From contig NZ_CABVII010000011.1 in the NCBI RefSeq assembly GCF_902497995.1, positions 62,001 to 126,000 on the forward strand: DNA of 64,000 bases, given 5' to 3'. The notes under the pieces are model-generated. The model made no database searches. It had not been told where the DNA came from and saw only the letters and a list, made by a program, of their open reading frames with translations. This DNA is from Pseudomonas fluorescens. GTDB lineage: Bacteria > Pseudomonadota > Gammaproteobacteria > Pseudomonadales > Pseudomonadaceae. This document shows positions 44,813 through 54,998 of this stretch, piece after piece (positions within the stretch are counted from its first letter, which is position 1; every line of letters begins with the position of its first letter). The position numbers and the translations under genes are program-made.

Positions 44813-45146
44813 GCTGGGATGCTCCTTGTGGGTCAATGTCTTGTTATCTGAGGGGTAAAGCGCGGTTCAAGTTCAGCACTCTGGCATAAAAAGGCCCGAT
44901 TTACCCCCGCGGCAAGCCTCGGTGCCGCGACGACCGTTCATCTGTGCTAGCATGCCTCGCTCGGGCGTTTGCAGGCTCCGGATGACCTTCAGTCCCGGTG
45001 GCGGCAGAGGCGCGAACAACCCTGATTTGAATCCCAGTCACTCTGGTTCGGTTTTCCGGTTGGCCGCAAGGCTCCTGCCGCTGTAAGGCAGGCGTTCGTC
45101 ATTGAATGGCCTGGACCGGATCTTGTACTGGCTCATCCCAACCCAC
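44813..45146. other. thrS leader region
   Basis: More than 300 bases precede thrS. A transcript from a promoter in 44870-44960 would carry a long structured leader: several GC-rich inverted repeats (for example around 45050-45090, CTGCCGCTGTAAGGCAG) lie before the anticodon-like hairpin at 45147. No ORF is supported. Confidence 0.45.
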
Positions 45147-45167
45147 GTGACCTTTGGTAGGGGTCAC
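45147..45167 (+). promoter_or_regulatory. tRNA-Thr anticodon-arm mimic, translational operator of thrS
   Basis: A hairpin with stem GUGACCU/GGGUCAC closes a seven-base loop UUGGUAG, which is the layout of a tRNA anticodon loop (U33, anticodon GGU, purine 37). It ends 6 bases before the AGGAGAGG ribosome-binding region of thrS. In E. coli, threonyl-tRNA synthetase represses its own mRNA by binding an anticodon-arm mimic at the same place, so the same mechanism is likely here. Confidence 0.65.
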
Positions 45168-45186
45168 CACTAGGAGAGGAGGCGCC

Positions 45187-47109
45187 ATGCCAACTATTAC
45201 TCTTCCCGATGGCAGTCAACGTTCATTCGATCACCCGGTTTCCGTAGCCGAGGTCGCCGCATCCATTGGTGCCGGTCTGGCCAAGGCCACCGTGGCCGGC
45301 AAGGTCGATGGCAAGCTGGTCGACGCCAGCGACCTCATCGACAGCGATTCCACGCTGCAAATCATTACGCCAAAGGATGAAGAGGGGCTGGAGATCATTC
45401 GCCACTCTTGCGCCCACCTGGTCGGTCACGCGGTCAAGCAATTGTACCCGACGGCCAAGATGGTCATCGGTCCGGTCATTGACGAAGGCTTCTATTACGA
45501 CATCGCCTTCGAGCGTCCTTTTACTCCGGACGACCTGGCCGCCATCGAACAGCGCATGCAGCAGCTGATCGAAAAAGATTACGACGTGATCAAGAAAGTC
45601 ACTCCGCGCGCCGAAGTGATCGAAGTGTTCCAGGGCCGCGGCGAAGACTACAAGCTGCGCCTGGTCGAGGACATGCCGAACGAGCAGGCCATGGGCCTGT
45701 ACTATCACGAAGAATACGTCGACATGTGCCGCGGTCCGCACGTGCCGAACACGCGCTTCCTGAAATCCTTCAAGCTGACCAAGCTGTCCGGCGCCTACTG
45801 GCGTGGCGATGCCAAGAACGAGCAACTGCAGCGCGTCTACGGCACCGCCTGGGCCGACAAGAAGCAGCTGGCGGCTTACATCCAGCGCATCGAGGAAGCC
45901 GAGAAGCGCGATCACCGCAAGATCGGCAAGCGCCTGGGCCTGTTCCACACCCAGGAAGAGTCGCCGGGCATGGTGTTCTGGCACCCGAACGGCTGGACCC
46001 TGTACCAGGTGCTTGAGCAGTACATGCGCAAGGTTCAGCGCGACAACGGCTACCTGGAAATCAAGACGCCGCAAGTCGTTGACCGCAGCCTGTGGGAGAA
46101 ATCCGGGCACTGGGCCAACTACGCCGACAACATGTTCACTACCCAGTCGGAAAACCGCGACTACGCCATCAAGCCAATGAACTGCCCTTGCCACGTGCAG
46201 GTGTTCAACCAGGGCCTGAAAAGCTACCGCGAGTTGCCAATGCGTTTGGCCGAATTCGGTGCTTGCCACCGTAACGAGCCATCGGGTGCGCTGCACGGCA
46301 TCATGCGCGTGCGTGCGTTTACCCAGGACGATGCCCACATCTTCTGCACCGAAGAGCAGATGCAGGCCGAATCCGCCGCGTTCATCAAGCTGACCATGGA
46401 CGTCTACGCCGACTTCGGCTTCAAAGACGTCGAGATGAAGCTGTCCACTCGTCCGGAAAAACGCGTCGGTTCCGACGAGCTGTGGGATCGCGCCGAAGCG
46501 GCATTGGCTGCAGCCCTTGATAGTGCTGGGCTGCCGTACGATTTGCAGCCGGGCGAGGGTGCGTTCTACGGTCCGAAGATCGAATTCTCGCTGAAAGATT
46601 GCCTTGGCCGTGTCTGGCAGTGTGGTACCCTTCAGCTCGATTTTAACCTGCCTGTCCGCCTGGGAGCCGAATACGTCTCCGAAGACAACAGTCGCAAGCA
46701 CCCGGTGATGTTGCACCGGGCGATCCTGGGCTCCTTCGAACGTTTCGTCGGAATCCTGATCGAGCACTACGAGGGTGCGTTCCCCGCGTGGCTGGCTCCG
46801 ACCCAGGCAGTGATCATGAATATCACTGATAAACAGGCCGATTTTGCCGCCGAGGTCGAAAAAACCCTCAACGAAAGCGGATTTCGTGCCAAGTCTGACT
46901 TGAGAAATGAAAAGATCGGCTTTAAAATCCGCGAGCATACGTTGCTCAAGGTTCCTTATCTCTTGGTTATCGGAGATCGGGAAGTCGAGATGCAGACTGT
47001 CGCTGTGCGTACTCGTGAAGGTGCTGACCTGGGCTCGATGCCCGTCGCCCAGTTCGCTGAGTTTCTCGCGCAAGCGGTTTCCCGGCGTGGTCGCCCAGAT
47101 TCGGAGTAA
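45187..47109 (+). CDS. thrS: Threonyl-tRNA synthetase
   Basis: A 640-residue class II synthetase, the usual Pseudomonas length, from the ATG at 45187 with AGGAGAGGAGG upstream (the earlier GTG at 45154 lies in the operator). In order: TGS domain (1-62), SAD editing domain with [11 protein letters not shown] and the Cys-His metal/editing site, catalytic core with [10 protein letters not shown] (zinc Cys) and [18 protein letters not shown] (motif 2), motif 3 [15 protein letters not shown], and the anticodon-binding domain. It charges tRNA-Thr and edits Ser-tRNA-Thr. First gene of the thrS-infC-rpmI-rplT cluster. Confidence 0.98.
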   Translation: MPTITLPDGSQRSFDHPVSVAEVAASIGAGLAKATVAGKVDGKLVDASDLIDSDSTLQIITPKDEEGLEIIRHSCAHLVGHAVKQLYPTAKMVIGPVIDEGFYYDIAFERPFTPDDLAAIEQRMQQLIEKDYDVIKKVTPRAEVIEVFQGRGEDYKLRLVEDMPNEQAMGLYYHEEYVDMCRGPHVPNTRFLKSFKLTKLSGAYWRGDAKNEQLQRVYGTAWADKKQLAAYIQRIEEAEKRDHRKIGKRLGLFHTQEESPGMVFWHPNGWTLYQVLEQYMRKVQRDNGYLEIKTPQVVDRSLWEKSGHWANYADNMFTTQSENRDYAIKPMNCPCHVQVFNQGLKSYRELPMRLAEFGACHRNEPSGALHGIMRVRAFTQDDAHIFCTEEQMQAESAAFIKLTMDVYADFGFKDVEMKLSTRPEKRVGSDELWDRAEAALAAALDSAGLPYDLQPGEGAFYGPKIEFSLKDCLGRVWQCGTLQLDFNLPVRLGAEYVSEDNSRKHPVMLHRAILGSFERFVGILIEHYEGAFPAWLAPTQAVIMNITDKQADFAAEVEKTLNESGFRAKSDLRNEKIGFKIREHTLLKVPYLLVIGDREVEMQTVAVRTREGADLGSMPVAQFAEFLAQAVSRRGRPDSE

Positions 47110-47660
47110 TTACTATTAAGCGTGAAATGAGACAAGATAAACGAGCTGCACCGAAAGCCCCGATCAACGAGAATATCTCGGCACGCGAGGTTCGGTTAAT
47201 TGGAGCTGAGGGTGAACAGCTTGGGATTGTGTCAATTGAAGACGCGCTTCTTAAGGCTGAAGAGGCCAAACTGGATCTGGTGGAAATTTCCGCCGATGCA
47301 GTACCCCCTGTTTGCAAACTGATGGACTACGGCAAATCGATCTTCGAGAAGAAGAAGCAGATTGCCGCGGCCAAGAAAAACCAGAAGCAGATTCAGGTTA
47401 AAGAAATCAAGTTTCGTCCAGGGACGGAGGAAGGGGATTACCAGGTAAAACTGCGCAACCTGGTACGTTTCCTGAGTGATGGGGACAGGGCCAAGGTATC
47501 CTTGCGATTCCGCGGCCGTGAGATGGCCCACCAGGAGCTGGGGATGGAACTCCTCAAGCGAGTTGAAGGTGACTTGCTCGAGTACGGTTCGGTCGAACAG
47601 CATCCTAAGATGGAAGGACGCCAGCTGATCATGGTCATCGCCCCGAAAAAGAAGAAGTAA
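47109..47660 (+). CDS. infC: Translation initiation factor IF-3, ATT start
   Basis: A 183-residue IF-3. The frame opens at ATT (47109), overlapping the thrS stop by one base; this gives the N terminus (M)[17 protein letters not shown] matching the known Pseudomonas protein, while the first ATG (47127) would drop six conserved residues. A non-AUG start discriminated against by IF-3 itself underlies infC autoregulation in E. coli. N-domain, basic linker ([14 protein letters not shown]) and C-domain are complete. Confidence 0.95.
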   Translation: MTIKREMRQDKRAAPKAPINENISAREVRLIGAEGEQLGIVSIEDALLKAEEAKLDLVEISADAVPPVCKLMDYGKSIFEKKKQIAAAKKNQKQIQVKEIKFRPGTEEGDYQVKLRNLVRFLSDGDRAKVSLRFRGREMAHQELGMELLKRVEGDLLEYGSVEQHPKMEGRQLIMVIAPKKKK

Positions 47661-47720
47661 TCAATAGGGCACGGCAGGCCTTCTGATTATGTTTATCAAC
47701 TGAATGCGGAGTATCCGAAC

Positions 47721-47915
47721 ATGCCAAAAATGAAAACTAAAAGTGGTGCTGCTAAGCGGTTTCTGAAAACTGCTAACGGTATCAAGCACAAGCACGCTTT
47801 CAAGAGCCACATCCTGACTAAAATGTCGACCAAGCGTAAGCGTCAACTGCGCGGTAGCAGCTTGCTGGCACCGTGTGACGTGGCAAAAGTCGAGCGCATG
47901 CTGCGCCTTCGTTAA
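47721..47915 (+). CDS. rpmI: 50S ribosomal protein L35
   Basis: A 64-residue, very basic protein with the L35 pattern ([20 protein letters not shown], then [16 protein letters not shown]). It lies between infC and rplT as in most bacteria, 60 bases after infC. In E. coli the L35-L20 pair is repressed by L20 at an RNA structure ahead of rpmI; the infC-rpmI spacer is the place to look for it here. Confidence 0.97.
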   Translation: MPKMKTKSGAAKRFLKTANGIKHKHAFKSHILTKMSTKRKRQLRGSSLLAPCDVAKVERMLRLR

Positions 47916-47942
47916 TTTAGTCAAGAATAGAGGAAGTAACTC

Positions 47943-48299
47943 ATGGCTCGTGTAAAGCGTGGCGTCATTGCCCGTAAACGTCACAAAAAAATTCTGAAAC
48001 TTGCTAAAGGCTACTACGGCGCTCGCTCGCGCGTATTCCGTGTTGCCAAGCAAGCGGTAATCAAGGCAGGCCAATACGCCTACCGTGACCGTCGTCAGAA
48101 AAAACGTCAGTTCCGCGCTCTGTGGATCGCTCGTATCAACGCTGGTGCACGTATCAACGGCCTGTCCTACAGCCGTTTCATCGCCGGCCTGAAAAAAGCG
48201 TCCATCGAGATCGACCGTAAGGTTCTGGCTGATCTGGCAGTGAACGAAAAAGCGGCGTTTGCTGCGATTGTCGAGAAAGCTAAAGCCACCTTGGCTTAA
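47943..48299 (+). CDS. rplT: 50S ribosomal protein L20
   Basis: A 118-residue L20 ([20 protein letters not shown], then [18 protein letters not shown]). Essential for early 50S assembly, and in E. coli the translational repressor of its own operon. It is followed by a strong hairpin before pheS, so downstream expression is separately controlled. Confidence 0.98.
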   Translation: MARVKRGVIARKRHKKILKLAKGYYGARSRVFRVAKQAVIKAGQYAYRDRRQKKRQFRALWIARINAGARINGLSYSRFIAGLKKASIEIDRKVLADLAVNEKAAFAAIVEKAKATLA

Positions 48300-48355
48300 G
48301 TACCCCCGACAGTCACCCGGCCTCACCTCCGTGGGGCCAGGTGTTAAACGTCATA

Positions 48356-49425
<1,070 letters not shown>

Positions 49426-49451
49426 TCGTAACGAATTCTTAGGAGAGCAGG

Positions 49452-51833
49452 ATGAAATTCAGTGAAAAATGGCTGCGTGGCTGGGTTAGCCCGCAGGTAG
49501 GTCGCGACGAGCTGGTTGCCCGTCTGTCGATGGCCGGTCTTGAGGTCGATAGCGTTACGCCGGCCGCCGGCGAGTTCACCGGTGTGGTGGTGGGCGAGGT
49601 GCTGAGCACCGAGCCGCACCCGGACGCCGACAAGTTGCGCGTGTGCCAGGTCAGCAATGGCGCGGAGACCTTTCAGGTGGTTTGCGGTGCACCCAACGTG
49701 CGCCCGGGCCTGAAGATCCCGTTCGCCATGATCGGTGCCGAACTGCCAGGCGACTTCAAGATCAAGAAAGCCAAGCTGCGGGGCGTCGAGTCCAACGGCA
49801 TGCTGTGCTCGCAAGCCGAGCTGCAAGTCGGTGAAGGCAACGACGGCCTGATGGAATTGCCGGCCGATGCACCGGTCGGAGAAGACATTCGTGAATACCT
49901 GGGCCTGGACGACTCGAGCATCGAGGTCGACCTGACCCCGAACCGCGGCGACTGCCTGTCCCTGGCCGGCCTGGCCCGTGAAGTCGGCGCGCTGTACGCC
50001 ACCGAAGTCACCCGTCCGGTCATCGCCACCGTGCCGGCCGTGCACGACGAAGTGCGCTCGGTTGAAGTGCTGGCGCCCGCCGCCTGCCCGCGTTACCTGG
50101 GTCGCGTGATCCGTAATGTCGACCTGTCCAGGGCTACGCCGTTGTGGATGGTCGAGCGCCTGCGCCGTGCCGACGTGCGCAGCATCGACGCCGCCGTCGA
50201 CATCACCAACTACGTGATGCTGGAACTGGGTCAACCGCTGCACGCGTTCGATCTCGCCGAAATCAATGGCGGCATCCGCGTGCGCATGGCCATCGAGGGC
50301 GAGAAGCTGGTGCTGCTCGACGGTCAGGAAGTCAGCCTGCGTAGCGATACCCTGGTGATCGCCGACCACACCCGCGCCTTGGCTATCGCCGGCGTCATGG
50401 GCGGCGAGCACAGTGGCGTCAACACCGCGACCACCCGCGATGTATTCCTCGAAAGCGCCTTCTTCGACCAGATCGCCGTGGCCGGCAAGGCCCGCTCCTA
50501 CGGCCTGCACACCGACGCCTCGCACCGCTACGAGCGTGGCGTGGACTGGCAGCTGGCCCGTGAAGCCATGGAGCGCGCCACCGGCCTGCTGCTGGAAATC
50601 ACCGGCGGCGAAGCCGGCCCGATCATCGAAACCGTCAGCGAGCAGCACCTGCCGAAGATCGCGCCGGTCACCCTGCGTGCCCAGCGCATCACCCAGATGC
50701 TCGGCATGGAAATGAACCCGGCCGAAGTCGAGCGCCTGCTCAACGCCCTGGGCCTGACCGTTTCCGCCGACGGGGCAGGGCGGTGGTGTGTAGAAGTGCC
50801 GAGCCATCGCTTCGACATCAGCCTGGAAGTCGACCTGATCGAAGAGCTGGCCCGCCTGTACGGCTACAACCGTCTGCCGGTTCGTTACCCGCAAGCCCGC
50901 CTGGCACCGCAAGCCAAGGCTGAAGCCCGTAGCGACCTGCCTGAGCTGCGTCGTCTGCTGGTGGCCCGCGGTTACCAGGAAGCGATCACCTACAGCTTCA
51001 TCGATCCGAAACAATTCGAGTTGTTTAATCCGGGTGTCGAACCGCTGCTACTGGCCAACCCGATCTCCAACGACATGGCCGCCATGCGCTCGTCGTTGTG
51101 GCCAGGTCTGGTCAAGGCGCTGCAGCACAACCTGAACCGGCAACAGGATCGTGTCCGCCTGTTCGAAAGCGGCCTGCGCTTCGTCGGTCAGCTGGCCGGC
51201 CTGAAGCAAGAACCCATGCTCGCTGGCGTCGTCTGCGGCAGCCGTCTGCCGGAAGGCTGGGCACAAGGTCGCGATGTCGTCGACTTCTTCGACGTCAAGG
51301 CCGACGTGGAAGCGGTACTGGGCTTCGCCGGTGCCCTGGATTCGTTCACCTTCGTGCCGGGCAAACACCCTGCATTGCACCCGGGTCAAACCGCGCGCAT
51401 CGAACGTGAAGGCCGCTTGGTCGGCTTCGTCGGCGCTATCCACCCCGAACTGTCGAAAACCCTCGGTCTCGACCGTCCGGTCTTCGTCTTCGAGCTGGTC
51501 CTGGCCGAAGTGGCATTGGGCAAAATGCCTAAATTCCAGGAGTTATCGCGCTTTCCTGAAGTGCGACGTGACCTGGCCCTGATTGCGCACAAGGACGTCG
51601 CGGCCAGCGCCGTACTGGACGTAATCCGTGAGAATGCAGGCGAATGGCTGACAGACCTCAGGCTATTTGACGTGTATCAGGGTAAAGGCATTGATCCTGA
51701 TAGAAAAAGCCTTGCAGTCGGCTTGACCTGGCAGCATCCATCGCGCACTCTTAATGACGATGAGGTGAATACCACGACACAAAACATCCTCACCTCGCTC
51801 GAACAAAGGTTGAACGCCACGTTAAGGAAGTGA
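49452..51833 (+). CDS. pheT: Phenylalanyl-tRNA synthetase beta chain
   Basis: A 793-residue subunit: EMAP-type tRNA-binding domain (about 40-150), B3/B4 editing domain, B5 domain, core and the C-terminal anticodon-binding FDX-ACB domain (WQHPSRTLNDDEVN near the end). It edits Tyr-tRNA-Phe and completes the synthetase with PheS. It ends 3 bases before ihfA, so ihfA is co-transcribed, the conserved gammaproteobacterial order. Confidence 0.98.
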   Translation: MKFSEKWLRGWVSPQVGRDELVARLSMAGLEVDSVTPAAGEFTGVVVGEVLSTEPHPDADKLRVCQVSNGAETFQVVCGAPNVRPGLKIPFAMIGAELPGDFKIKKAKLRGVESNGMLCSQAELQVGEGNDGLMELPADAPVGEDIREYLGLDDSSIEVDLTPNRGDCLSLAGLAREVGALYATEVTRPVIATVPAVHDEVRSVEVLAPAACPRYLGRVIRNVDLSRATPLWMVERLRRADVRSIDAAVDITNYVMLELGQPLHAFDLAEINGGIRVRMAIEGEKLVLLDGQEVSLRSDTLVIADHTRALAIAGVMGGEHSGVNTATTRDVFLESAFFDQIAVAGKARSYGLHTDASHRYERGVDWQLAREAMERATGLLLEITGGEAGPIIETVSEQHLPKIAPVTLRAQRITQMLGMEMNPAEVERLLNALGLTVSADGAGRWCVEVPSHRFDISLEVDLIEELARLYGYNRLPVRYPQARLAPQAKAEARSDLPELRRLLVARGYQEAITYSFIDPKQFELFNPGVEPLLLANPISNDMAAMRSSLWPGLVKALQHNLNRQQDRVRLFESGLRFVGQLAGLKQEPMLAGVVCGSRLPEGWAQGRDVVDFFDVKADVEAVLGFAGALDSFTFVPGKHPALHPGQTARIEREGRLVGFVGAIHPELSKTLGLDRPVFVFELVLAEVALGKMPKFQELSRFPEVRRDLALIAHKDVAASAVLDVIRENAGEWLTDLRLFDVYQGKGIDPDRKSLAVGLTWQHPSRTLNDDEVNTTTQNILTSLEQRLNATLRK

Positions 51834-51836
51834 CGT

Positions 51837-52139
51837 ATGGGGGCTTTGACGAAAGCTGAGATGGCGGAACGTCTGTATGAAGAGCTAGGCCTGAACAAAC
51901 GGGAAGCCAAGGAATTGGTCGAACTGTTTTTCGAAGAAATCAGGCACGCTCTTGAAGACAACGAACAAGTCAAATTGTCCGGTTTCGGCAATTTCGACCT
52001 TCGGGACAAACGCCAGCGGCCTGGCCGCAATCCGAAAACGGGGGAAGAAATCCCGATCACGGCTCGCCGTGTGGTCACCTTTCGTCCAGGGCAGAAGTTG
52101 AAGGCCCGAGTTGAGGCTTATGCTGGAACCAAGTCATAA
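51837..52139 (+). CDS. ihfA: Integration host factor alpha subunit
   Basis: A 100-residue HU/IHF-fold protein ([20 protein letters not shown], then the arm [20 protein letters not shown]). It pairs with IhfB to bend DNA and is needed for lambdoid integration, fitting the prophage 430 bases downstream. It overlaps the next gene by 20 bases. Confidence 0.97.
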   Translation: MGALTKAEMAERLYEELGLNKREAKELVELFFEEIRHALEDNEQVKLSGFGNFDLRDKRQRPGRNPKTGEEIPITARRVVTFRPGQKLKARVEAYAGTKS

Positions 52140-52476
52140 CGACGAGCTTCCCGTCATACCCGGCAAACGCTACTTCACCATCGGTGAAGTCAGCGAGCTG
52201 TGTGCGGTAAAACCGCACGTGCTGCGCTATTGGGAGCAGGAGTTTCCTCAACTGAACCCCGTCAAACGTCGCGGAAACCGCCGGTATTATCAGCGCCAGG
52301 ACGTGCTGATGATCCGGCAGATCCGCGCGCTCCTTTACGATCAGGGGTTCACCATCGGCGGCGCACGCTTGCGTTTGTCCGGCGATGAAGCCAAAGATGA
52401 CACCACCCAGTACAAGCAGATGATCCGGCAGATGGTTGCCGAGCTCGAAGATGTACTGGTTGGGCTCAAGAAATAA
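52120..52476 (+). CDS. MerR-family transcriptional regulator
   Basis: A 118-residue protein from the ATG at 52120, inside the end of ihfA. It is a MerR winged helix ([25 protein letters not shown], in pieces, then [13 protein letters not shown]) with a short C-terminal helix and no Cys metal site. It is the standard gene after ihfA in gammaproteobacteria, also read as an HTH MlrA/CarA-like protein. Target genes unknown. Confidence 0.9.
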   Translation: MLEPSHNDELPVIPGKRYFTIGEVSELCAVKPHVLRYWEQEFPQLNPVKRRGNRRYYQRQDVLMIRQIRALLYDQGFTIGGARLRLSGDEAKDDTTQYKQMIRQMVAELEDVLVGLKK

Positions 52477-52565
52477 ATTTCTGCTTTTAAATACTTCCAG
52501 TTTTCAAAAGCTTGGGATATATTCTTGAGCGTTCCTCGAGGTGAGGAACAGGTAACACGCCTAGT

Positions 52566-52642
52566 CGGGGCGTAGCGCAGTCCGGTAGCGCACTAGCATG
52601 GGGTGCTAGGGGTCGAGTGTTCGAATCACTCCGTCCCGACCA
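52566..52642 (+). tRNA. tRNA-Pro (anticodon GGG)
   Basis: A 77-nt cloverleaf with acceptor stem CGGGGCG/CGTCCCG (one G-U pair), D-arm GCGCAGTCCGGTAGCGC, anticodon stem CTAGC/GCTAG with loop ATGGGGT (anticodon GGG), T-arm GAGTGTTCGAATCACTC and encoded CCA. The 3' half serves as the prophage attachment site, judging from the integrase gene immediately downstream. Confidence 0.97.
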
Positions 52643-52668
52643 TATTTCCTGAGTAAAATCAGGCACTT

Positions 52669-52695
52669 AAGCCGATCAGCCAGATCGGCTTTTTT
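52669..52695 (+). terminator. tRNA-Pro terminator
   Basis: AAGCCGATC-AGCCA-GATCGGCTTTTTT, a Rho-independent terminator 27 bases after the tRNA CCA. Confidence 0.85.
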
Positions 52696-52701
52696 GTGTC
52701 T

Positions 52702-52732
52702 GCGCAAAACCCGCGCAAAACTGGCGCAAAAC
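52702..52732. repeat. Three GCGCAAAAC direct repeats, putative integrase arm sites
   Basis: GCGCAAAAC occurs at 52702, 52713 and 52724 with an exact 11-base period, about one helical turn. Their position just inside the attachment site suggests arm-type binding sites for the lambda-type integrase. Confidence 0.65.
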
Positions 52733-52767
52733 CCTTGAGATTTTCGACGCATGGAAAGGGCTAATCA

Positions 52768-53262
52768 ATGGTGAATCTTGAGTTCAGCGAGAAGCACGAC
52801 CAAAAATTCCTGAAACACTTCAATGGTCAAATGGATGACATCACCCTAATCCTCAAATGTCATTTACTGCTTGAAGAAATGCTGCGTGACTTTTGCTCGG
52901 CGATGGTGCCTCAACCACGATTTCTTGCCGATTCGCGGTTTACGTTTTCCCAGGTGCTGGACCTATCGAAAGCCCTTTATCCCAATGATATTAAAATCGG
53001 ATCGCTTGCAGATTTATGGTCGGTGGCGGAAAAGGTCAATCGTGTTCGCAATATGATGGCGCACACTCTTGACCCAGATTCGAGCAAGCTGGAAGTACAC
53101 AAATATGCAATCAGGAGCACCATCCGATCTCGCTTTAAGGGGTGCGAGGATTTGGAGTTTTCAGGCTGCCTAACAGCGGTCCTAGGGTCTTTTAGCCTAA
53201 TACTTCAGGTTGGAGTCACTCATAAAAATGGCGAGGATTTTCGGAAAATCCCCAAAAGATAG
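52768..53262 (+). CDS. HEPN-like protein between attachment site and integrase
   Basis: A 164-residue all-helical protein. LKCHLLLEEMLRDFC followed by VNRVRNMMAHTLD has the arrangement of HEPN domains, and RNMMAH fits the Rx4-6H ribonuclease motif with the usual polar residue after Arg. HEPN proteins are RNase effectors in abortive-infection and toxin systems, but non-catalytic members exist. It is convergent with the integrase gene and abuts its stop exactly. Its location at the very edge of the prophage marks it as cargo rather than a phage-cycle gene. Function is inferred only. Confidence 0.5.
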   Translation: MVNLEFSEKHDQKFLKHFNGQMDDITLILKCHLLLEEMLRDFCSAMVPQPRFLADSRFTFSQVLDLSKALYPNDIKIGSLADLWSVAEKVNRVRNMMAHTLDPDSSKLEVHKYAIRSTIRSRFKGCEDLEFSGCLTAVLGSFSLILQVGVTHKNGEDFRKIPKR

Positions 53263-54381
53263 TCACGTCCCTGCGATTTCACTTATATCTAGATCTGGAG
53301 TCGCCTCTGACCAGACGATTTCCTCGTGGTCCCGCTGGTAGTTTTTGGTCATGCCTTCGCTTGCATGCCCTGCGATCTTCTGCCCATCCTTTCCGGCTTT
53401 CTTGTACAGATGCAGCGACAGCGCTCGCACTTCGTGGAAACCCGGCATCTCCTCTTCCTTCCATCCCTTGTAGCATTCCGCTGCCTCCCGGGCGTCCTTG
53501 AAAGCTCGAGTCAAATACCTCTCCTCAACCTTTGTCCAGTGGTCTTTGTTCTGCGCTTGCTTTTGTTTAAGGCGATCTGGCTTGCGGTGCACCAGGTACG
53601 GCGATGCGATATCGTCCCGGCACCGGGTGATGACTGCCTGAAACTCTGGGGTGACCCGAAAACGAATCCACGCCGCGTCGGTGGCCTTCGCCGTTTTCTT
53701 CTGCACCACATACAGATATCCCTCCCGAACCCCATCGAACCGCATGTCGAGGATGTCCGTTCGCCGCTGGGCGGTAATGAGGGCCAGATCGATTGCGTTT
53801 TGCAGCCAGGCCGGTGCATTTTCCCGGATGGCTTTCAAGCCCTCGACGGTGTGGCGCTTGCGCTGTTTCTTCTCTATACGGTTGATCGTGCTTGCCGCCG
53901 GGTTGTCTGGGCACAAGCCCTTGGCCGCGGCGTGGTTGAAGATGTCGACGAGCAGCGCCCGGCACTGGTTCGCCGTGCGCGGGGTGAGAGCGTCCAGCAT
54001 TTCCGCGACCATGCGGATCGATATCTGGTCGACCGCCTTTCCCTCGAACTGTATGCGGAATCGCCTAAAGTGCACCGCGTACAGGCCGAGCGTGCCCTTG
54101 GCCAGCTCGCGCGGCGGTAGGACATCGGCTTCGTATTTATCGAGGAAGTTGGCAAACGACTCTGATGATGCGGATAGCACGGCGCCGACCAAGTCAGCAC
54201 CGCGCATAAACTCCAGATTCAATTGCTTCGCGGCATCGATAGCCTTAACGCGGTCGGTGCCGAATTGGAACCACTTGCCGTCGGTTGGCCGCCGGTAGCG
54301 ATAGGTCGAGCGCCGCGCGTCAAAGTACAGGTTCTGCGGAAGGTTTTTATTCGCAGTGTTGCGCGGCCGAGGCGCCATCAT
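53263..54381 (-). CDS. int: Prophage integrase (lambda-type tyrosine recombinase)
   Basis: A 372-residue integrase. The N terminus (NLYFDARRSTYRYRRPTDGK) is the lambda-Int arm-binding fold, then a core-binding domain, then the catalytic domain: Arg-I in TAQRRTDILDM, Lys in VQKKTAKATD, HxxR in FHEVRALSL, and GHASEGMTKNYQ with the final His and Tyr. It acts at the adjacent tRNA-Pro. Its ATG overlaps the excisionase stop (ATGA), so the two are translated together. Confidence 0.93.
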   Translation of the reverse strand: MMAPRPRNTANKNLPQNLYFDARRSTYRYRRPTDGKWFQFGTDRVKAIDAAKQLNLEFMRGADLVGAVLSASSESFANFLDKYEADVLPPRELAKGTLGLYAVHFRRFRIQFEGKAVDQISIRMVAEMLDALTPRTANQCRALLVDIFNHAAAKGLCPDNPAASTINRIEKKQRKRHTVEGLKAIRENAPAWLQNAIDLALITAQRRTDILDMRFDGVREGYLYVVQKKTAKATDAAWIRFRVTPEFQAVITRCRDDIASPYLVHRKPDRLKQKQAQNKDHWTKVEERYLTRAFKDAREAAECYKGWKEEEMPGFHEVRALSLHLYKKAGKDGQKIAGHASEGMTKNYQRDHEEIVWSEATPDLDISEIAGT

Positions 54382-54590
54382 GCAGCTCCTTTCAATACCA
54401 TCGCCACCAGGTCGTTACCGGCAGAGCGGTTGAATGCGGTCCAGTCAACGTACCAGAGTTTCCCGATCTGCTCGCCGGGCACCACGCCGTTGCGGATATG
54501 GTTGCGGATAGCCTGGGGGCATTGAGGGGTACCATTCTCGCCCCAGCGCCGGCGCTGAAACTCGCTAATCTTGATCAGTTCTTTTTTCAT
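54378..54590 (-). CDS. xis: Excisionase-like DNA-binding protein
   Basis: A 70-residue protein from the ATG at 54590 with GGAG upstream. It has the winged-helix Xis pattern: KISEFQRRRWGENGTPQCP, then IRNHIRNGVVPGEQIGKLWYVD. It is expected to steer integrase toward excision. Coupled to int by a 4-base overlap. Confidence 0.8.
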   Translation of the reverse strand: MKKELIKISEFQRRRWGENGTPQCPQAIRNHIRNGVVPGEQIGKLWYVDWTAFNRSAGNDLVAMVLKGAA

Positions 54591-54632
54591 TGGATGCTCC
54601 ATGCCGCGCGTGGCGACAGAAGATGGGGATGG

Positions 54633-54803
54633 TTACGCCGCTCGCTTGCCGTCGGCACCCAAGCGGTAATAATTGCGGCAGTTGCAGCGCGGGCAGACCA
54701 GGTCTTTTGCTCCGCTGAGCCATTTGCTCGGCACCCTGGCGCGCTCGCCGTGCTGGTGTTTGTTTCGGCAGCGCGTGCACTGCACTTTCTCTTCGTCAAT
54801 CAT
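54633..54803 (-). CDS. Small zinc-ribbon phage protein
   Basis: A 56-residue basic protein with two CxxC pairs (VQCTRCRNKH and LVCPRCNCRN), a zinc ribbon like those of phage Com/Ogr-like or ribosomal-type small proteins. Start at ATG 54803. It follows the early leftward genes of the prophage. Specific role unknown. Confidence 0.55.
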   Translation of the reverse strand: MIDEEKVQCTRCRNKHQHGERARVPSKWLSGAKDLVCPRCNCRNYYRLGADGKRAA

Positions 54804-54998
54804 GGCGATACCTCGCTCGCCGTTCACCGGCGGGCTGGTAGGTGGAAGAGGGGTTAGCGGCGCTCGAGGATGTACTCCTGTCGAGTCATTCGCCCTGGTT
54901 GGCTAGCATGTTCAGGCGAACGCCTGATGTGCCTGGGATTTCGTGGCACCGCTCGGACGACCCAACACCCTGTCGCGTAAACCGATCTACATCGCTCA

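Noticed and set aside
44960-45140. A cobalamin or other known riboswitch in the thrS leader
   Set aside because: I could not find the conserved cores of a known riboswitch; the tRNA-like hairpin explains the position better.
45223-47073. 616-codon ORF antisense to thrS
   Set aside because: It is an antisense shadow produced by high-GC codon use in a clearly conserved gene.
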